In this document: positions 1 through 5,734 of the stretch, one piece after another
Layout: each line of letters begins with the position of its first letter
How positions within the stretch are numbered: the stretch's first letter is position 1
Assembly (NCBI RefSeq): GCF_025517535.1
Contig: NZ_JAOPKC010000037.1
Coordinates: forward strand, 1 to 13,772
Source of the DNA: Halapricum hydrolyticum
GTDB taxonomy: Archaea > Halobacteriota > Halobacteria > Halobacteriales > Haloarculaceae
Length of the DNA: 13,772 nt
Reading direction: 5' to 3'
Translations under genes and position numbers: made by a program
The notes under the pieces: model-generated
The model's database searches: none
What the model was told of the DNA's origin: nothing
Seen by the model: only the letters and a program-made list of their open reading frames with translations

Positions 1-1
1 G

Positions 2-97
2 GTTCGGGACAATAATGATCGTGGCGTCGATGACCTGATGGAAGAAATCGATCACCTGTTCGTTCATTCAACAGCTGACGCTAACGTGCAAAGCTGA
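2..97 (+). CDS. C-terminal end of an unidentified gene, cut by the window edge
   Basis: The reading frame beginning at base 2 is open from the window edge to a TGA at 95-97 and gives 31 residues ending in ...DANVQS. The fragment is acidic (DDLMEEID) and has no motif I recognise. It stops 12 bases before a remnant of a DUF1648/SdpI-like membrane protein on the same strand. In bacteria SdpI-type proteins are often encoded next to an ArsR-family regulator, so a regulator is one possible identity, but nothing in these residues shows it. That the frame is coding is inferred from its openness and position only. Confidence 0.4.
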   Translation, partial: VRDNNDRGVDDLMEEIDHLFVHSTADANVQS

Positions 98-109
98 GTC
101 ACCAGGTAA

Positions 110-473
110 AAAACGGTTGCAGCGGGCGTTGTCGGCGTGATGCTACTGCTCGGAGGGATCCTATACCCGGCGCTTCCGGAGCAGATGGCGGTCCACTGGA
201 ACGCGTCGGACGAGACCGACGGGACGGCGGCGAGCCGGTCACGGTCTTGGCCGTGCCGGCGCTCGTCGTGTTCATGAGCGTGCTGTTTGATACCACGGAC
301 GCCGACGACAGGTCGTCGGGTCGGTTGCGATACTGTTACTCCTGGTGGTTCAGCTCATGGTGTTTCTCAGGAACTTCGGTATCGACGTGCCGATTGTGCC
401 GGTTGCGCTGGCGGGAGCGTCCTTGGTGGTCGGTCTCGCGGTCTGGTTCGAAGTCCGAACGCCGCGGGGGTAG
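110..473 (+). pseudogene. Frameshifted remnant of a DUF1648/SdpI-like membrane protein
   Basis: Three consecutive frames carry pieces of one membrane protein. The first (about 110-277) encodes a hydrophobic helix followed by LPEQMAVHWNASDETDG, which matches the DUF1648 signature (Pro, then HWN, then a DG pair), and ends at TGA 275-277. The second (from about 247 to 320) encodes a hydrophobic stretch, AVPALVVFMSVLF. The third (from about 321 to TAG 471-473) encodes two more hydrophobic segments, with VAILLLLVVQLMVF in the first. No frame reads through, and no start codon precedes the first helix because TAA sits in frame at 107-109. The whole remnant is about 120 codons, shorter than usual SdpI-like proteins of around 200 residues, so there is probably an internal deletion as well. 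Sequencing error is the alternative explanation for the shifts. Confidence 0.72.
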
Positions 474-499
474 CACTCCCCGGAGACAGAGGTCGTCAA

Positions 500-715
500 T
501 CACACCGAGCAGGTGTCGATACCGAGCACCGAGTACAGCCCACAGGTGCCCGTCACGGCCGTGGCGAGCATCATAACCGCCACAATACCCAGTACCGGCG
601 ACGCGATCTCCGGCAGGTCGACCTGTCCACCCAGCACTGCCAGCGACACGGTTCCGGCGACCGCACCGACGGCGATACGAACGTTCTTATCGAGGGAACC
701 GACGTTCTGTTCCAT
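500..715 (-). CDS. YgaP-like DUF2892 small membrane protein
   Basis: A 71-residue protein starting MEQNVGSLDKNVR and ending in GLYSVLGIDTCSV. This is the pattern of the DUF2892/YgaP transmembrane family: an N-terminal 'NVGxxD' segment, two hydrophobic helices (about residues 13-30 and 40-57), and a C-terminal 'CGLYxxLGIDTC' motif with Cys58 and Cys69. In other proteins this domain is fused to rhodanese sulfurtransferases; here it stands alone, as is common in haloarchaea. It should lie in the cytoplasmic membrane. Its exact role is unknown; a link to thiol or sulfur chemistry is suggested only by the family and the two cysteines. It is convergent with the DUF1648 remnant, 26 bases away. I see no Shine-Dalgarno site. 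Confidence 0.8.
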   Translation of the reverse strand: MEQNVGSLDKNVRIAVGAVAGTVSLAVLGGQVDLPEIASPVLGIVAVMMLATAVTGTCGLYSVLGIDTCSV

Positions 716-848
716 GCACGATACCCGGAGGGCTGCACACGCATTACCGTGTCGCTGACCCAGTACCGTGCGGCCAATCGAGACAGCGAGACGCTCACCT
801 CTCGACGCGGATTAACGCACTCAGGCACAGTGGTTGATATGAACGGCG

Positions 849-873
849 TGCTGAAGACAGGGTCTGTCTAGCA
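849..873. repeat. Imperfect hairpin upstream of the 65-residue membrane protein gene
   Basis: TGCT-ga-AGACAG, loop GGT, then CTGTCT-AGCA. This is a ten-pair stem with a two-base bulge. It lies 44 bases upstream of the start at 917. The sequence GCGTGCTGAA at 846-855 recurs at 1272-1281, where it again begins a hairpin. It could be a worn mobile-element end, a terminator or a regulatory stem; the sequence does not decide. Confidence 0.35.
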
Positions 874-916
874 ACGCAGGGGAAGGGTTGATGCGGATTC
901 TCCCCTAAATGGAGGT

Positions 917-1114
917 ATGGACAGAGAGCAACTGATCGAACTTGTCCCACATTACGTCGCAATGCTTATTCTAGTGTTTCTTACACTTACGGTCATTTCA
1001 GTGGCTGTGGGCGAGATTGGGTTTTGGGCCGAACTAGCACTCATAGTCGTCGTTGTCTTCGCTTACCGCCCTATCGTAGTGAAACTCGGTATCGGTCCCA
1101 GCGCGTGGGAGTAG
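917..1114 (+). CDS. Small two-helix membrane protein, unknown function
   Basis: A 65-residue protein with a short acidic N terminus (MDREQLIELV), a first hydrophobic helix at about residues 13-31, a charged turn (VGEIGFW), a second helix at about 37-50, and a conserved-looking tail that begins YRPIVVKLGIGPSAW. The overall form resembles small hypothetical membrane proteins often annotated in haloarchaea, but I cannot name a family. GGAGGT directly abuts the ATG, too close for normal Shine-Dalgarno use. The adjacent ATG at 909 is in another frame. The gene stands alone: 201 bases separate it from the gene upstream, and the next 836 bases hold no convincing gene. Confidence 0.72.
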   Translation: MDREQLIELVPHYVAMLILVFLTLTVISVAVGEIGFWAELALIVVVVFAYRPIVVKLGIGPSAWE

Positions 1115-1273
1115 CGGTGATAGATGGGTATGCAGCAGCGCCGTGACTGATCGGCAGAATCTGTCAAAAGGGAGTGTGACGAACGGAAAGACTGTCCCTA
1201 TCACTACCGTGTGGAACGTACCCACAGGTTCAGAAAACGGCAGCACTTCCACTGGAGATATGACGGGAGGTGC

Positions 1274-1301
1274 GTGCTGAAATAGCGCCCTGTTTCAGCA
1301 C
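1274..1301. repeat. Perfect 9-bp inverted repeat (hairpin)
   Basis: GTGCTGAAA at 1274-1282 and TTTCAGCAC at 1293-1301 are exact reverse complements around a ten-base loop. No T-run follows, so a simple terminator is not indicated. It could be the joined ends of a lost insertion sequence or a regulatory stem. It begins with the same ten bases as the hairpin near 849. Confidence 0.5.
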
Positions 1302-1354
1302 AGCCGCGGAGACCTATCGCCGACAACGCGTTTCAACAAGGCCGTTTCGAAGGA

Positions 1355-1407
1355 ATTCGGCATCCCAATCTGGCGAATCACTGTTAGGAACGGACAGCCG
1401 GCAGTAT
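1355..1407. repeat. Right half of a palindromic element (degenerate copy of the one at 5735-5814)
   Basis: Compared with 5763-5814, the first 26 bases agree at 20 positions, keeping the palindrome arms (ATTCGgCA ... TGGCGAAT). After a spacer of 13 rather than 12 bases, the last 14 agree at 13 positions (ACAGCCGGCAGTAT at 1394-1407). The expected left end, about 28 bases upstream of 1355, is not recognisable. The middle of the palindrome has decayed to AATC. It lies in a gene-free stretch. Confidence 0.55.
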
Positions 1408-1481
1408 CGGCGCAGTTCGAATCAGCGCAGATGTGAACCGCGCTGCCGGCGACGAGCGTAGCTGGGGCCCGACCGGGCCAC

Positions 1482-1686
1482 GTGGGCCTGCTCCGACAGC
1501 AATGCCCGCTGCTCTCTCCGCGAGTGCCACCGCCTCGTCGACGAGTTTGTCGTGGGCGTGTCTCGTTCGTGCCGAGCTACTCCCGTCGGATGCGCATATC
1601 TCGACCGGATCTCGTAGCCCAACGGGCGGGCCGAACTGTCTGTAGCTGTCCGCTCCGAGCTTGCTGGCACCGGTGATTGCTGGCAC
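1482..1686 (-). other. Possible decayed coding segment
   Basis: On the minus strand an open frame from ATG 1686 has a stretch with haloarchaeal-looking codon use (GAC, CTC, GTC, GAG, GCG) encoding DKLVDEAVALAERAAG, an acidic amphipathic helix. The residues around it are unlike a normal protein and I recognise no family. The rest of the 1115-1950 gap on both strands shows no convincing gene. This may be a fragment of a lost gene or chance. It is included because it is the only part of the gap with any coding character. Confidence 0.18.
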
Positions 1687-1820
1687 CGACTATCCGGTCG
1701 AACGTCGATGGCGCTGCTGTCTGTGAGCAGAGACGGCTCCGCCCCGCCCATTCTATATAGCGGTTATTCATTTATCGCTCATCGTCGGCGATCAGTCACG
1801 AGACAGTGGGTGTCACATTC

Positions 1821-1911
1821 GTACTGCCGGCTGTGAGTTCGGAGAGGCATCTCCGACAGCGGTACCGGACAATGCGAAATCTCGCATCCCGATCGAGGCG
1901 GTCGGCAGTAT
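1821..1911. repeat. 91-bp inverted-repeat element with internal hairpins, upstream of ridA
   Basis: The left end, TACTGCCGGCTGT at 1822-1834, equals the left end of the element at 5735. It is followed in both by two variable bases and GTTCG. The right end, CGGCAGTA at 1903-1910, is an exact 8-bp inverted match to the left end. Beyond it comes TCAGC, as after the 5735 copy. Inside are two perfect hairpins: TCGGAGA-ggca-TCTCCGA (1839-1856) and ATGCGA-aatc-TCGCAT (1872-1887). The interior differs from the 5735 copy, so the two share ends and layout rather than full sequence. The right end lies just upstream of the ridA TATA box. Confidence 0.55.
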
Positions 1912-1920
1912 CAGCTGACA

Positions 1921-1926
1921 TTTATG
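1921..1926 (+). promoter_or_regulatory. TATA-like box of ridA
   Basis: TTTATG is centred about 27 bases upstream of the ATG at 1951. This is the spacing expected for a leaderless archaeal transcript that starts at the start codon. It argues that the in-frame ATG at 1924 is promoter sequence and not the translation start. Confidence 0.5.
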
Positions 1927-1950
1927 TCGGTTCCGCGTGACCGTCCACAC

Positions 1951-2328
1951 ATGCGACGCATTGTCAGTACCGACGACGCACCGGCCGCGGTCGGGGCCTA
2001 CAGTCAGGCGACGGAAACGGACGACCTCGTGTTCACGGCAGGTCAGATCCCGCTGACGCCGGAAGGCGATCTGCTCGATCACGCCGACATCGACGTCCAG
2101 ACCGAGCAGGCACTGGAGAACGTCGAAGCGATCCTCGAAGCGGCGGGGTCGAGCATGGACGACGTACTGAAAGTCACAGTCTACTTGACCGACGTCGAGC
2201 AGTTCGAGACGATGAACGACGTCTACGAGACGTTCTTCGAGGCGGAGCCGCCGGCCCGGAGCGCCGTCGAGGTCGCCGCCCTGCCGAAAGACGTCGACGT
2301 CGAGATCGAGGCGATCGCGACGAAGTGA
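1951..2328 (+). CDS. ridA: RidA family enamine/imine deaminase
   Basis: A 125-residue protein of the YjgF/YER057c/UK114 (RidA) family, which forms trimers and hydrolyses reactive enamine/imine intermediates made by PLP enzymes, protecting the cytoplasm. Family marks are visible: VGAYSQA near residues 14-20, FTAGQIPLTPEGD at 28-40, DVLKVTVYLTDV at 71-82, and the substrate-binding Arg103 in PPARSAVEVAALP, with the EIEAIA tail after it. The length matches the family's 120-130 residues. I chose the ATG at 1951 over the one at 1924 because homologous proteins begin MxRI(V/I)STDDAP and because the TATA-like box occupies 1921-1926. A small membrane protein gene follows after two bases, so the two are probably co-transcribed. 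Confidence 0.93.
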   Translation: MRRIVSTDDAPAAVGAYSQATETDDLVFTAGQIPLTPEGDLLDHADIDVQTEQALENVEAILEAAGSSMDDVLKVTVYLTDVEQFETMNDVYETFFEAEPPARSAVEVAALPKDVDVEIEAIATK

Positions 2329-2330
2329 CC

Positions 2331-2534
2331 ATGGATCGAGCGCGTCGGGCTGTCGTCCTGTGGGGTGTGATCGGAGCGCTTTCGTTTCTGGTCTTGCTCC
2401 AGGCCTACGAACTGCTGGCCGATCGGCGGGTCAATCTCCTCGTGAAGTTCGGCGTCGCGATCGCCATCGGCGTCGCCACCGCCGGAGTCGCCCGGGTCCT
2501 GCAGCGTCGGCTGCCGGCTGAATCCGGCATCTAG
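2331..2534 (+). CDS. Small two-helix membrane protein, unknown function
   Basis: A 67-residue protein with a basic N terminus (MDRARRA), a helix at about residues 8-26 (VVLWGVIGALSFLVLLQ), a short polar loop, and a second helix at about 39-55, ending in an Arg-rich tail. The charge pattern suggests both ends face the cytoplasm. It starts two bases after the ridA stop; an alternative GTG at 2325 would overlap that stop by four bases (GTGA) and add two residues. Either way it looks translationally linked to ridA. I recognise no family. Its TAG (2532-2534) overlaps, inside a CTAG, the stop of the convergent DUF4097 gene. Confidence 0.7.
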   Translation: MDRARRAVVLWGVIGALSFLVLLQAYELLADRRVNLLVKFGVAIAIGVATAGVARVLQRRLPAESGI

Positions 2535-3334
2535 AGTGCCCGGAGGCGGACGTCACCGTTCGTCGATGCGGCGGCGAGTTCGTTACCGCCGTCACCGAGC
2601 GTGCCGCGCAGACGGGCAGGTCGATCGACCGATAGCTCGAGATCGAGTCCACTGTATCCGACGGTCCCGTTCACCGTCCGGAGGTCGACGACGGCGTCGA
2701 TCCCCGGTGCTATCGCGACGCTGACGTCGCCGTTGGTCGATTCGGCGGTGGCGTCGCCTCGAATGGCCGGCACCTCGACGTCGACATCGCCGTTCCTGGT
2801 CCGGGCGCCGTCGAGGCCAGTCACGCCGCGCGTCCGAACGTCGCCGTTGCCCGAGCGCACCGTCACGTAGCCCTCGACGCCGTCTGCCAGCACGTCACCG
2901 TTCGTGCCCCGGAGCGTCGCATCACCCGACACGTCCCGGGCAGTGACGTCACCGTTCGTCGTCTCGACACGCTCGACAGACACGCCGTCAGGAACGGACA
3001 GAGTTACGTCGACGCTGACGCTCTGGTTGGGAGGCGTCCGGTCGATCGTCTCAATCCGGAAGCGGTCTCCGTCCGCGCTCGCTTCGACGTTGACCTTCTC
3101 TAGCAGCTCCGAGCCGTAGCGCGTCGATTTCTCGATCTCCAGGATCGCGGTCTGCCCACCTTCGACCAGGACGTCGCCGTTGCGGTTCTCGACGACGACC
3201 GCTGTCCCTGAGGGCACGTCGAGTTCCTCGCTCGTCCGCGCAGACGTCAGCGTCCCGGGCCACACACATCCAGCAGCCCCCGACGCCACCGTCACGCATC
3301 CGATCAGAAACGTCCGCCTCTGGAATGTTTCCAT
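2531..3334 (-). CDS. Tat-exported DUF4097 beta-repeat lipoprotein
   Basis: A 267-residue protein. The N terminus METFQRRTFLIG carries a twin-arginine motif (Arg6-Arg7), then a hydrophobic stretch and a lipobox SGAAGC with Cys23. This points to Tat export and lipid anchoring outside the membrane. The rest matches DUF4097, a putative adhesin-type beta-repeat fold. The motif NGD recurs at residues 52, 127, 145, 163, 181, 201 and 259, with an NG at 222. Four consecutive copies are exactly 18 residues apart, as expected for stacked beta-strand rungs. In bacteria such proteins sit in envelope-stress or adhesion loci; the role here is unknown. It is transcribed towards the ridA operon and away from the KH-domain gene. 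Its stop shares CTAG with the convergent gene. Confidence 0.85.
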   Translation of the reverse strand: METFQRRTFLIGCVTVASGAAGCVWPGTLTSARTSEELDVPSGTAVVVENRNGDVLVEGGQTAILEIEKSTRYGSELLEKVNVEASADGDRFRIETIDRTPPNQSVSVDVTLSVPDGVSVERVETTNGDVTARDVSGDATLRGTNGDVLADGVEGYVTVRSGNGDVRTRGVTGLDGARTRNGDVDVEVPAIRGDATAESTNGDVSVAIAPGIDAVVDLRTVNGTVGYSGLDLELSVDRPARLRGTLGDGGNELAAASTNGDVRLRAL

Positions 3335-3376
3335 GGCAACACAACCGCGCGTGACGGGATGAACGTGTCGGTGAGG

Positions 3377-3384
3377 CTATACAC
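3377..3384 (-). promoter_or_regulatory. Possible TATA box of the DUF4097 lipoprotein gene
   Basis: Read on the minus strand, GTGTATAG lies about 45 bases upstream of the ATG at 3334. It is the best TATA-like sequence in the 183-base divergent spacer and would give a short leader of about 20 bases. Confidence 0.35.
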
Positions 3385-3487
3385 AGTGAACCCAAGAGGA
3401 CACGATGGAGACATCGAGGCAGGACAGCGGCTGGACGCCGCGAGCAGGGGCTGCCAGCAGTACAGCCGACGGACCCAGTGCCGAACA

Positions 3488-3493
3488 CTTATC
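3488..3493 (+). promoter_or_regulatory. TATA-like box of the KH-domain gene
   Basis: CTTATC is 25-30 bases upstream of the ATG at 3518, matching the spacing for a leaderless transcript and supporting that start over upstream in-frame codons. Confidence 0.42.
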
Positions 3494-3517
3494 CAGTTTC
3501 ATCGCATAGCGTCGGTT

Positions 3518-4066
3518 ATGCAACACGTGAAGATTCCGCAGGACCGGATCGGCGTTCTCATCGGCGAAGGTGGTGAGACGATGCGCGAGATTGAATCACG
3601 GGCGGAGGTCCGCCTGGACATCGACAGCGAGAGCGGTGCAGTCAAAGTCGAGTCAGTCGGCGACCCCGTCACGGCACTGAAAGGGCCGGACATCGTGAAG
3701 GCGATCGGCCGCGGGTTCGCTCCCGAGGACGCACTGACGTTGCTCGATGACGATCTCATGCTGTTCGACGTGATCGACATCGGGGAGGTGGCTCGCAACA
3801 AGAAAGACCTCAAGCGGATCAAGGGACGGCTCATCGGCGAGAACGGACGGACGCGCGAACTGATGGAAGAGCTGTCCGGTGCGTCGGTATCGATCTACGG
3901 ATCGACGTTCGGCATGATCGGCGATCCCGAGCAGGTCGAAGCCGCTCGCGAGGCCGCCGAGATGATCATCGAGGGTGCTCCCCACGGGTCGGTCTACTCG
4001 TTCCTCGAACGCAAGCACAACGAGATGAAACACCGCGGGATGGACTACCACCAGTTCACAGGGTGA
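3518..4066 (+). CDS. Pno1-like archaeal protein with two KH domains
   Basis: A 182-residue RNA-binding protein. KH domain 1 begins MQHVKIPQDRIGVLIG, with the GxxG loop G16-E-G-G19. KH domain 2 has KGRLIGENGRTRELME, with its GxxG loop at G107-E-N-G110. Length and layout match the universal archaeal KH protein related to eukaryotic Pno1/Dim2, a small-subunit ribosome assembly factor, so a role in rRNA processing or 30S assembly is likely by homology. The open frame extends upstream to 3359, but those residues do not resemble the family, and a TATA-like box lies about 27 bases before the ATG at 3518. It is divergent from the DUF4097 gene. An AAA+ ATPase gene follows after 172 bases, so co-transcription is uncertain. 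Confidence 0.9.
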   Translation: MQHVKIPQDRIGVLIGEGGETMREIESRAEVRLDIDSESGAVKVESVGDPVTALKGPDIVKAIGRGFAPEDALTLLDDDLMLFDVIDIGEVARNKKDLKRIKGRLIGENGRTRELMEELSGASVSIYGSTFGMIGDPEQVEAAREAAEMIIEGAPHGSVYSFLERKHNEMKHRGMDYHQFTG

Positions 4067-4238
4067 GTGGCGGCGTCCGCCTCGCTCCGGTGCTGGTCTG
4101 AATTTCCAGTCGAACGCGGCGGTCTGTGTCTGACGTCTGTTCGACGCTTCTTTCGATGTATTTCGATCCTCTGAATGGGGAAACGATATGTTCACACACC
4201 GAAAACCACACTATGATAGCCACCACAGGGGGTAGACA

Positions 4239-5300
4239 GTGACCGACAAATCCGATTCGGCCGTCAACGTGACCCGGGACGACGGTCAGCGCGTCGGCGA
4301 CGTCGTCGAACGGCTGCGCGAGATGCGTGACGAGGACGAACAGCGTTCGGAGTCGCCGTCGGAGGGCGTGTTGCTCGATCAGCTCCGGGAAGTGCGCGAG
4401 CGCTTGCTGTCGTTCGGACGAGAACTGGGGGGCGAGCCGGAGGAGGTGACAGACTTGCCGTTCACTGAGGAGGCGGGCCTCTCGCGGATGCCCGAACCGC
4501 TATACGTCCGCCACGACACCGAGATGCTCAATCAGGTCACCGCCTGGCTGTTGCAGGACCAGCACATCGGGCTCGTCAGCCCCTACGGGACGGGCAAGAC
4601 GGCGTTCCGCGAGATCGTCCGCCGGGATCTGGGCAAACACGACGAGTACGTCCTGGCCGCGCTCGACAACCCCCGCGAGATCACGCCCCGGAAGCTGTAC
4701 GCGGCGCTGCTGGATGCGGCGGCAGAGGCCGGATACGGGATCGATCCAGACGAATACGAACAGGTCCGCGATGGGGTCCCCTGGATCACCGAAGAAGCCA
4801 AAGCCGCCGTTCAGGAGGTCGTCACGGAGATCCGGGCGGACGGCAAGACGCTTCTGTTGCTAGTCGACGAGATCGAAGTCTTGCCCGAGGGATTGCTCTC
4901 GACGCTGCAGGTCGCCGGCGACATGGGTGTCCGTCTCTTCTTGATGGGCACACCGGAGGGCAAACGTCGGGTCGCCGAGTTGCGGGGAACGCTCGGGTCG
5001 CGACTCCGGTATTACGAGGGGATCGATCCGTTCGAGCCGTCGGACATCGCCGAGTACGTCGGCCGGTCGCTGGCCTATTTCCGCGGCGAGGAGTACGACG
5101 GATCGTTCCCGGATCTGTTCACCCGCGAGGCGATCCGGGACATCCACGAGGTGACCGAGGGCAATCCCCGCGAGGTTCGCATCGAGTGTCGCGAACTGTT
5201 CATCCGCGCAGCGTTCGTCTGGTACCGGACCGGCCAGGACATCGACCGGATCCAGATCACGCCCGAACTCCGAAAGCGCCGGTTCGGCATGGAGTACTGA
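4239..5300 (+). CDS. AAA+ ATPase, ORC/Cdc6- or ExeA-like, unknown role
   Basis: A 353-residue protein from a GTG start. Residues 18-65 are highly charged and probably helical or coiled coil. The ATPase core has Walker A SPYGTGKT at 114-121, Walker B LLLLVDE at 205-211, a sensor-1-like LMGTPEG at 235-241, a probable arginine finger in SRLRYYEGIDPF (Arg255), and a sensor-2-like EGNPREVR at 307-314. The order is that of ORC/Cdc6/ExeA-type AAA+ proteins, but the C-terminal part is short (about 40 residues after sensor 2) and I see no convincing winged-helix domain for origin binding. The first Walker A glycine is replaced by serine. It should be a cytoplasmic ATP-driven factor acting on DNA or protein; the substrate cannot be told from sequence. 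An ACTATGATA stretch at 4209-4217 may be its promoter. Confidence 0.78.
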   Translation: MTDKSDSAVNVTRDDGQRVGDVVERLREMRDEDEQRSESPSEGVLLDQLREVRERLLSFGRELGGEPEEVTDLPFTEEAGLSRMPEPLYVRHDTEMLNQVTAWLLQDQHIGLVSPYGTGKTAFREIVRRDLGKHDEYVLAALDNPREITPRKLYAALLDAAAEAGYGIDPDEYEQVRDGVPWITEEAKAAVQEVVTEIRADGKTLLLLVDEIEVLPEGLLSTLQVAGDMGVRLFLMGTPEGKRRVAELRGTLGSRLRYYEGIDPFEPSDIAEYVGRSLAYFRGEEYDGSFPDLFTREAIRDIHEVTEGNPREVRIECRELFIRAAFVWYRTGQDIDRIQITPELRKRRFGMEY

Positions 5301-5372
5301 CGGAGCTGGCCCGTCGTCGCTGGATGCGAGCGAATCGAAACGCCGTTCTTTTGCCGGTTCTGAGTCGGCCAC

Positions 5373-5614
5373 ATGACGGGTTCTGCGCACCGCCGGGGAA
5401 CGCTCGCGGTGATCCTCGCCTCGGCGACGCTGACGGTGATGGCGGGAGCGATCATCGGACCGGTCGTCCGTCAGATCCAGCTCGGCGTTGGCGTCTCGGA
5501 GTCGCGTGTATTCGCGGCGTGTTCGCCATCGCAGCACTCACAGCGCTCGGGGCGTTCGCCGTGCTTGGCTTCGCGCTGGCCCGTCGCGGTCGGTCCGCCG
5601 CTCGCGCGGGCTGA
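5373..5614 (+). pseudogene. Collapsed MFS transporter remnant (both ends kept, middle lost)
   Basis: From the ATG at 5373 the frame encodes a typical first MFS segment, GTLAVILASATLTVMAGAII followed by GPVVRQIQLGVGVSES, up to about 5500. It then loses membrane character. A different frame from about 5510 encodes one good transmembrane helix, GVFAIAALTALGAFAVLGFA followed by LARR, and ends at TGA 5612-5614, like the last helix and tail of an MFS protein. The simplest reading is a large internal deletion joining the first and last parts out of frame. Only about 80 codons remain of an expected 400. Its last bases overlap the two-hairpin repeat. The alternative is an unrelated small membrane protein with a frameshift. 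Confidence 0.6.
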
Positions 5615-5647
5615 GCCCGCTCGCAGGTCGGTGGACGGAATCCAGCG
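5606..5647. repeat. Two-hairpin repeat, copy 1
   Basis: GCGGG-ctgag-CCCGC (5606-5620) forms a five-pair hairpin. It is followed by TCGCAGGTCG and a weaker second hairpin, TGGA-cggaa-TCCA (5632-5644). By eye it matches 13256-13298 at 36 of 43 aligned positions. The differences concentrate in the two loops and stem 2, while stem 1 is unchanged, which suggests constraint on an RNA structure or a DNA hairpin. It overlaps the end of the MFS remnant. Confidence 0.58.
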
Positions 5648-5734
5648 TTCATTCGCGAATCCGTCGTTTTCGGGCGGTTTCGAGGCGCTCGGATCTGTGG
5701 ACAGGGGCCTGCGAATCGACCGGCGTCCCCAGTC

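Noticed and set aside
287..871. 194-codon open frame on the plus strand
   Set aside because: It runs across the DUF1648 remnant and antisense to the DUF2892 gene. Its Arg- and Thr-rich composition is typical of an off-frame reading of GC-rich DNA, and no domain is visible.
1410..1431. tRNA T-arm-like sequence CGCAGTTCGAATCAGCG
   Set aside because: One of five stem pairs is mismatched, and no matching acceptor, D or anticodon arms lie upstream or downstream. Probably chance.
1924..1950. Upstream in-frame ATG for ridA
   Set aside because: It overlaps the TATA-like box, and its nine extra residues are not family-like. The start at 1951 fits both promoter spacing and homologous N termini.
2536..3119. 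CRISPR-like or DNA tandem repeat suggested by recurring CGTCACCGTTCGT-type strings
   Set aside because: These are the codons of the NGD protein ladder in the DUF4097 gene and are explained by the protein repeat.
3359..3517. N-terminal extension of the KH-domain frame
   Set aside because: The residues do not resemble the family, the region contains the promoters of both divergent genes, and a TATA-like box fits the ATG at 3518.
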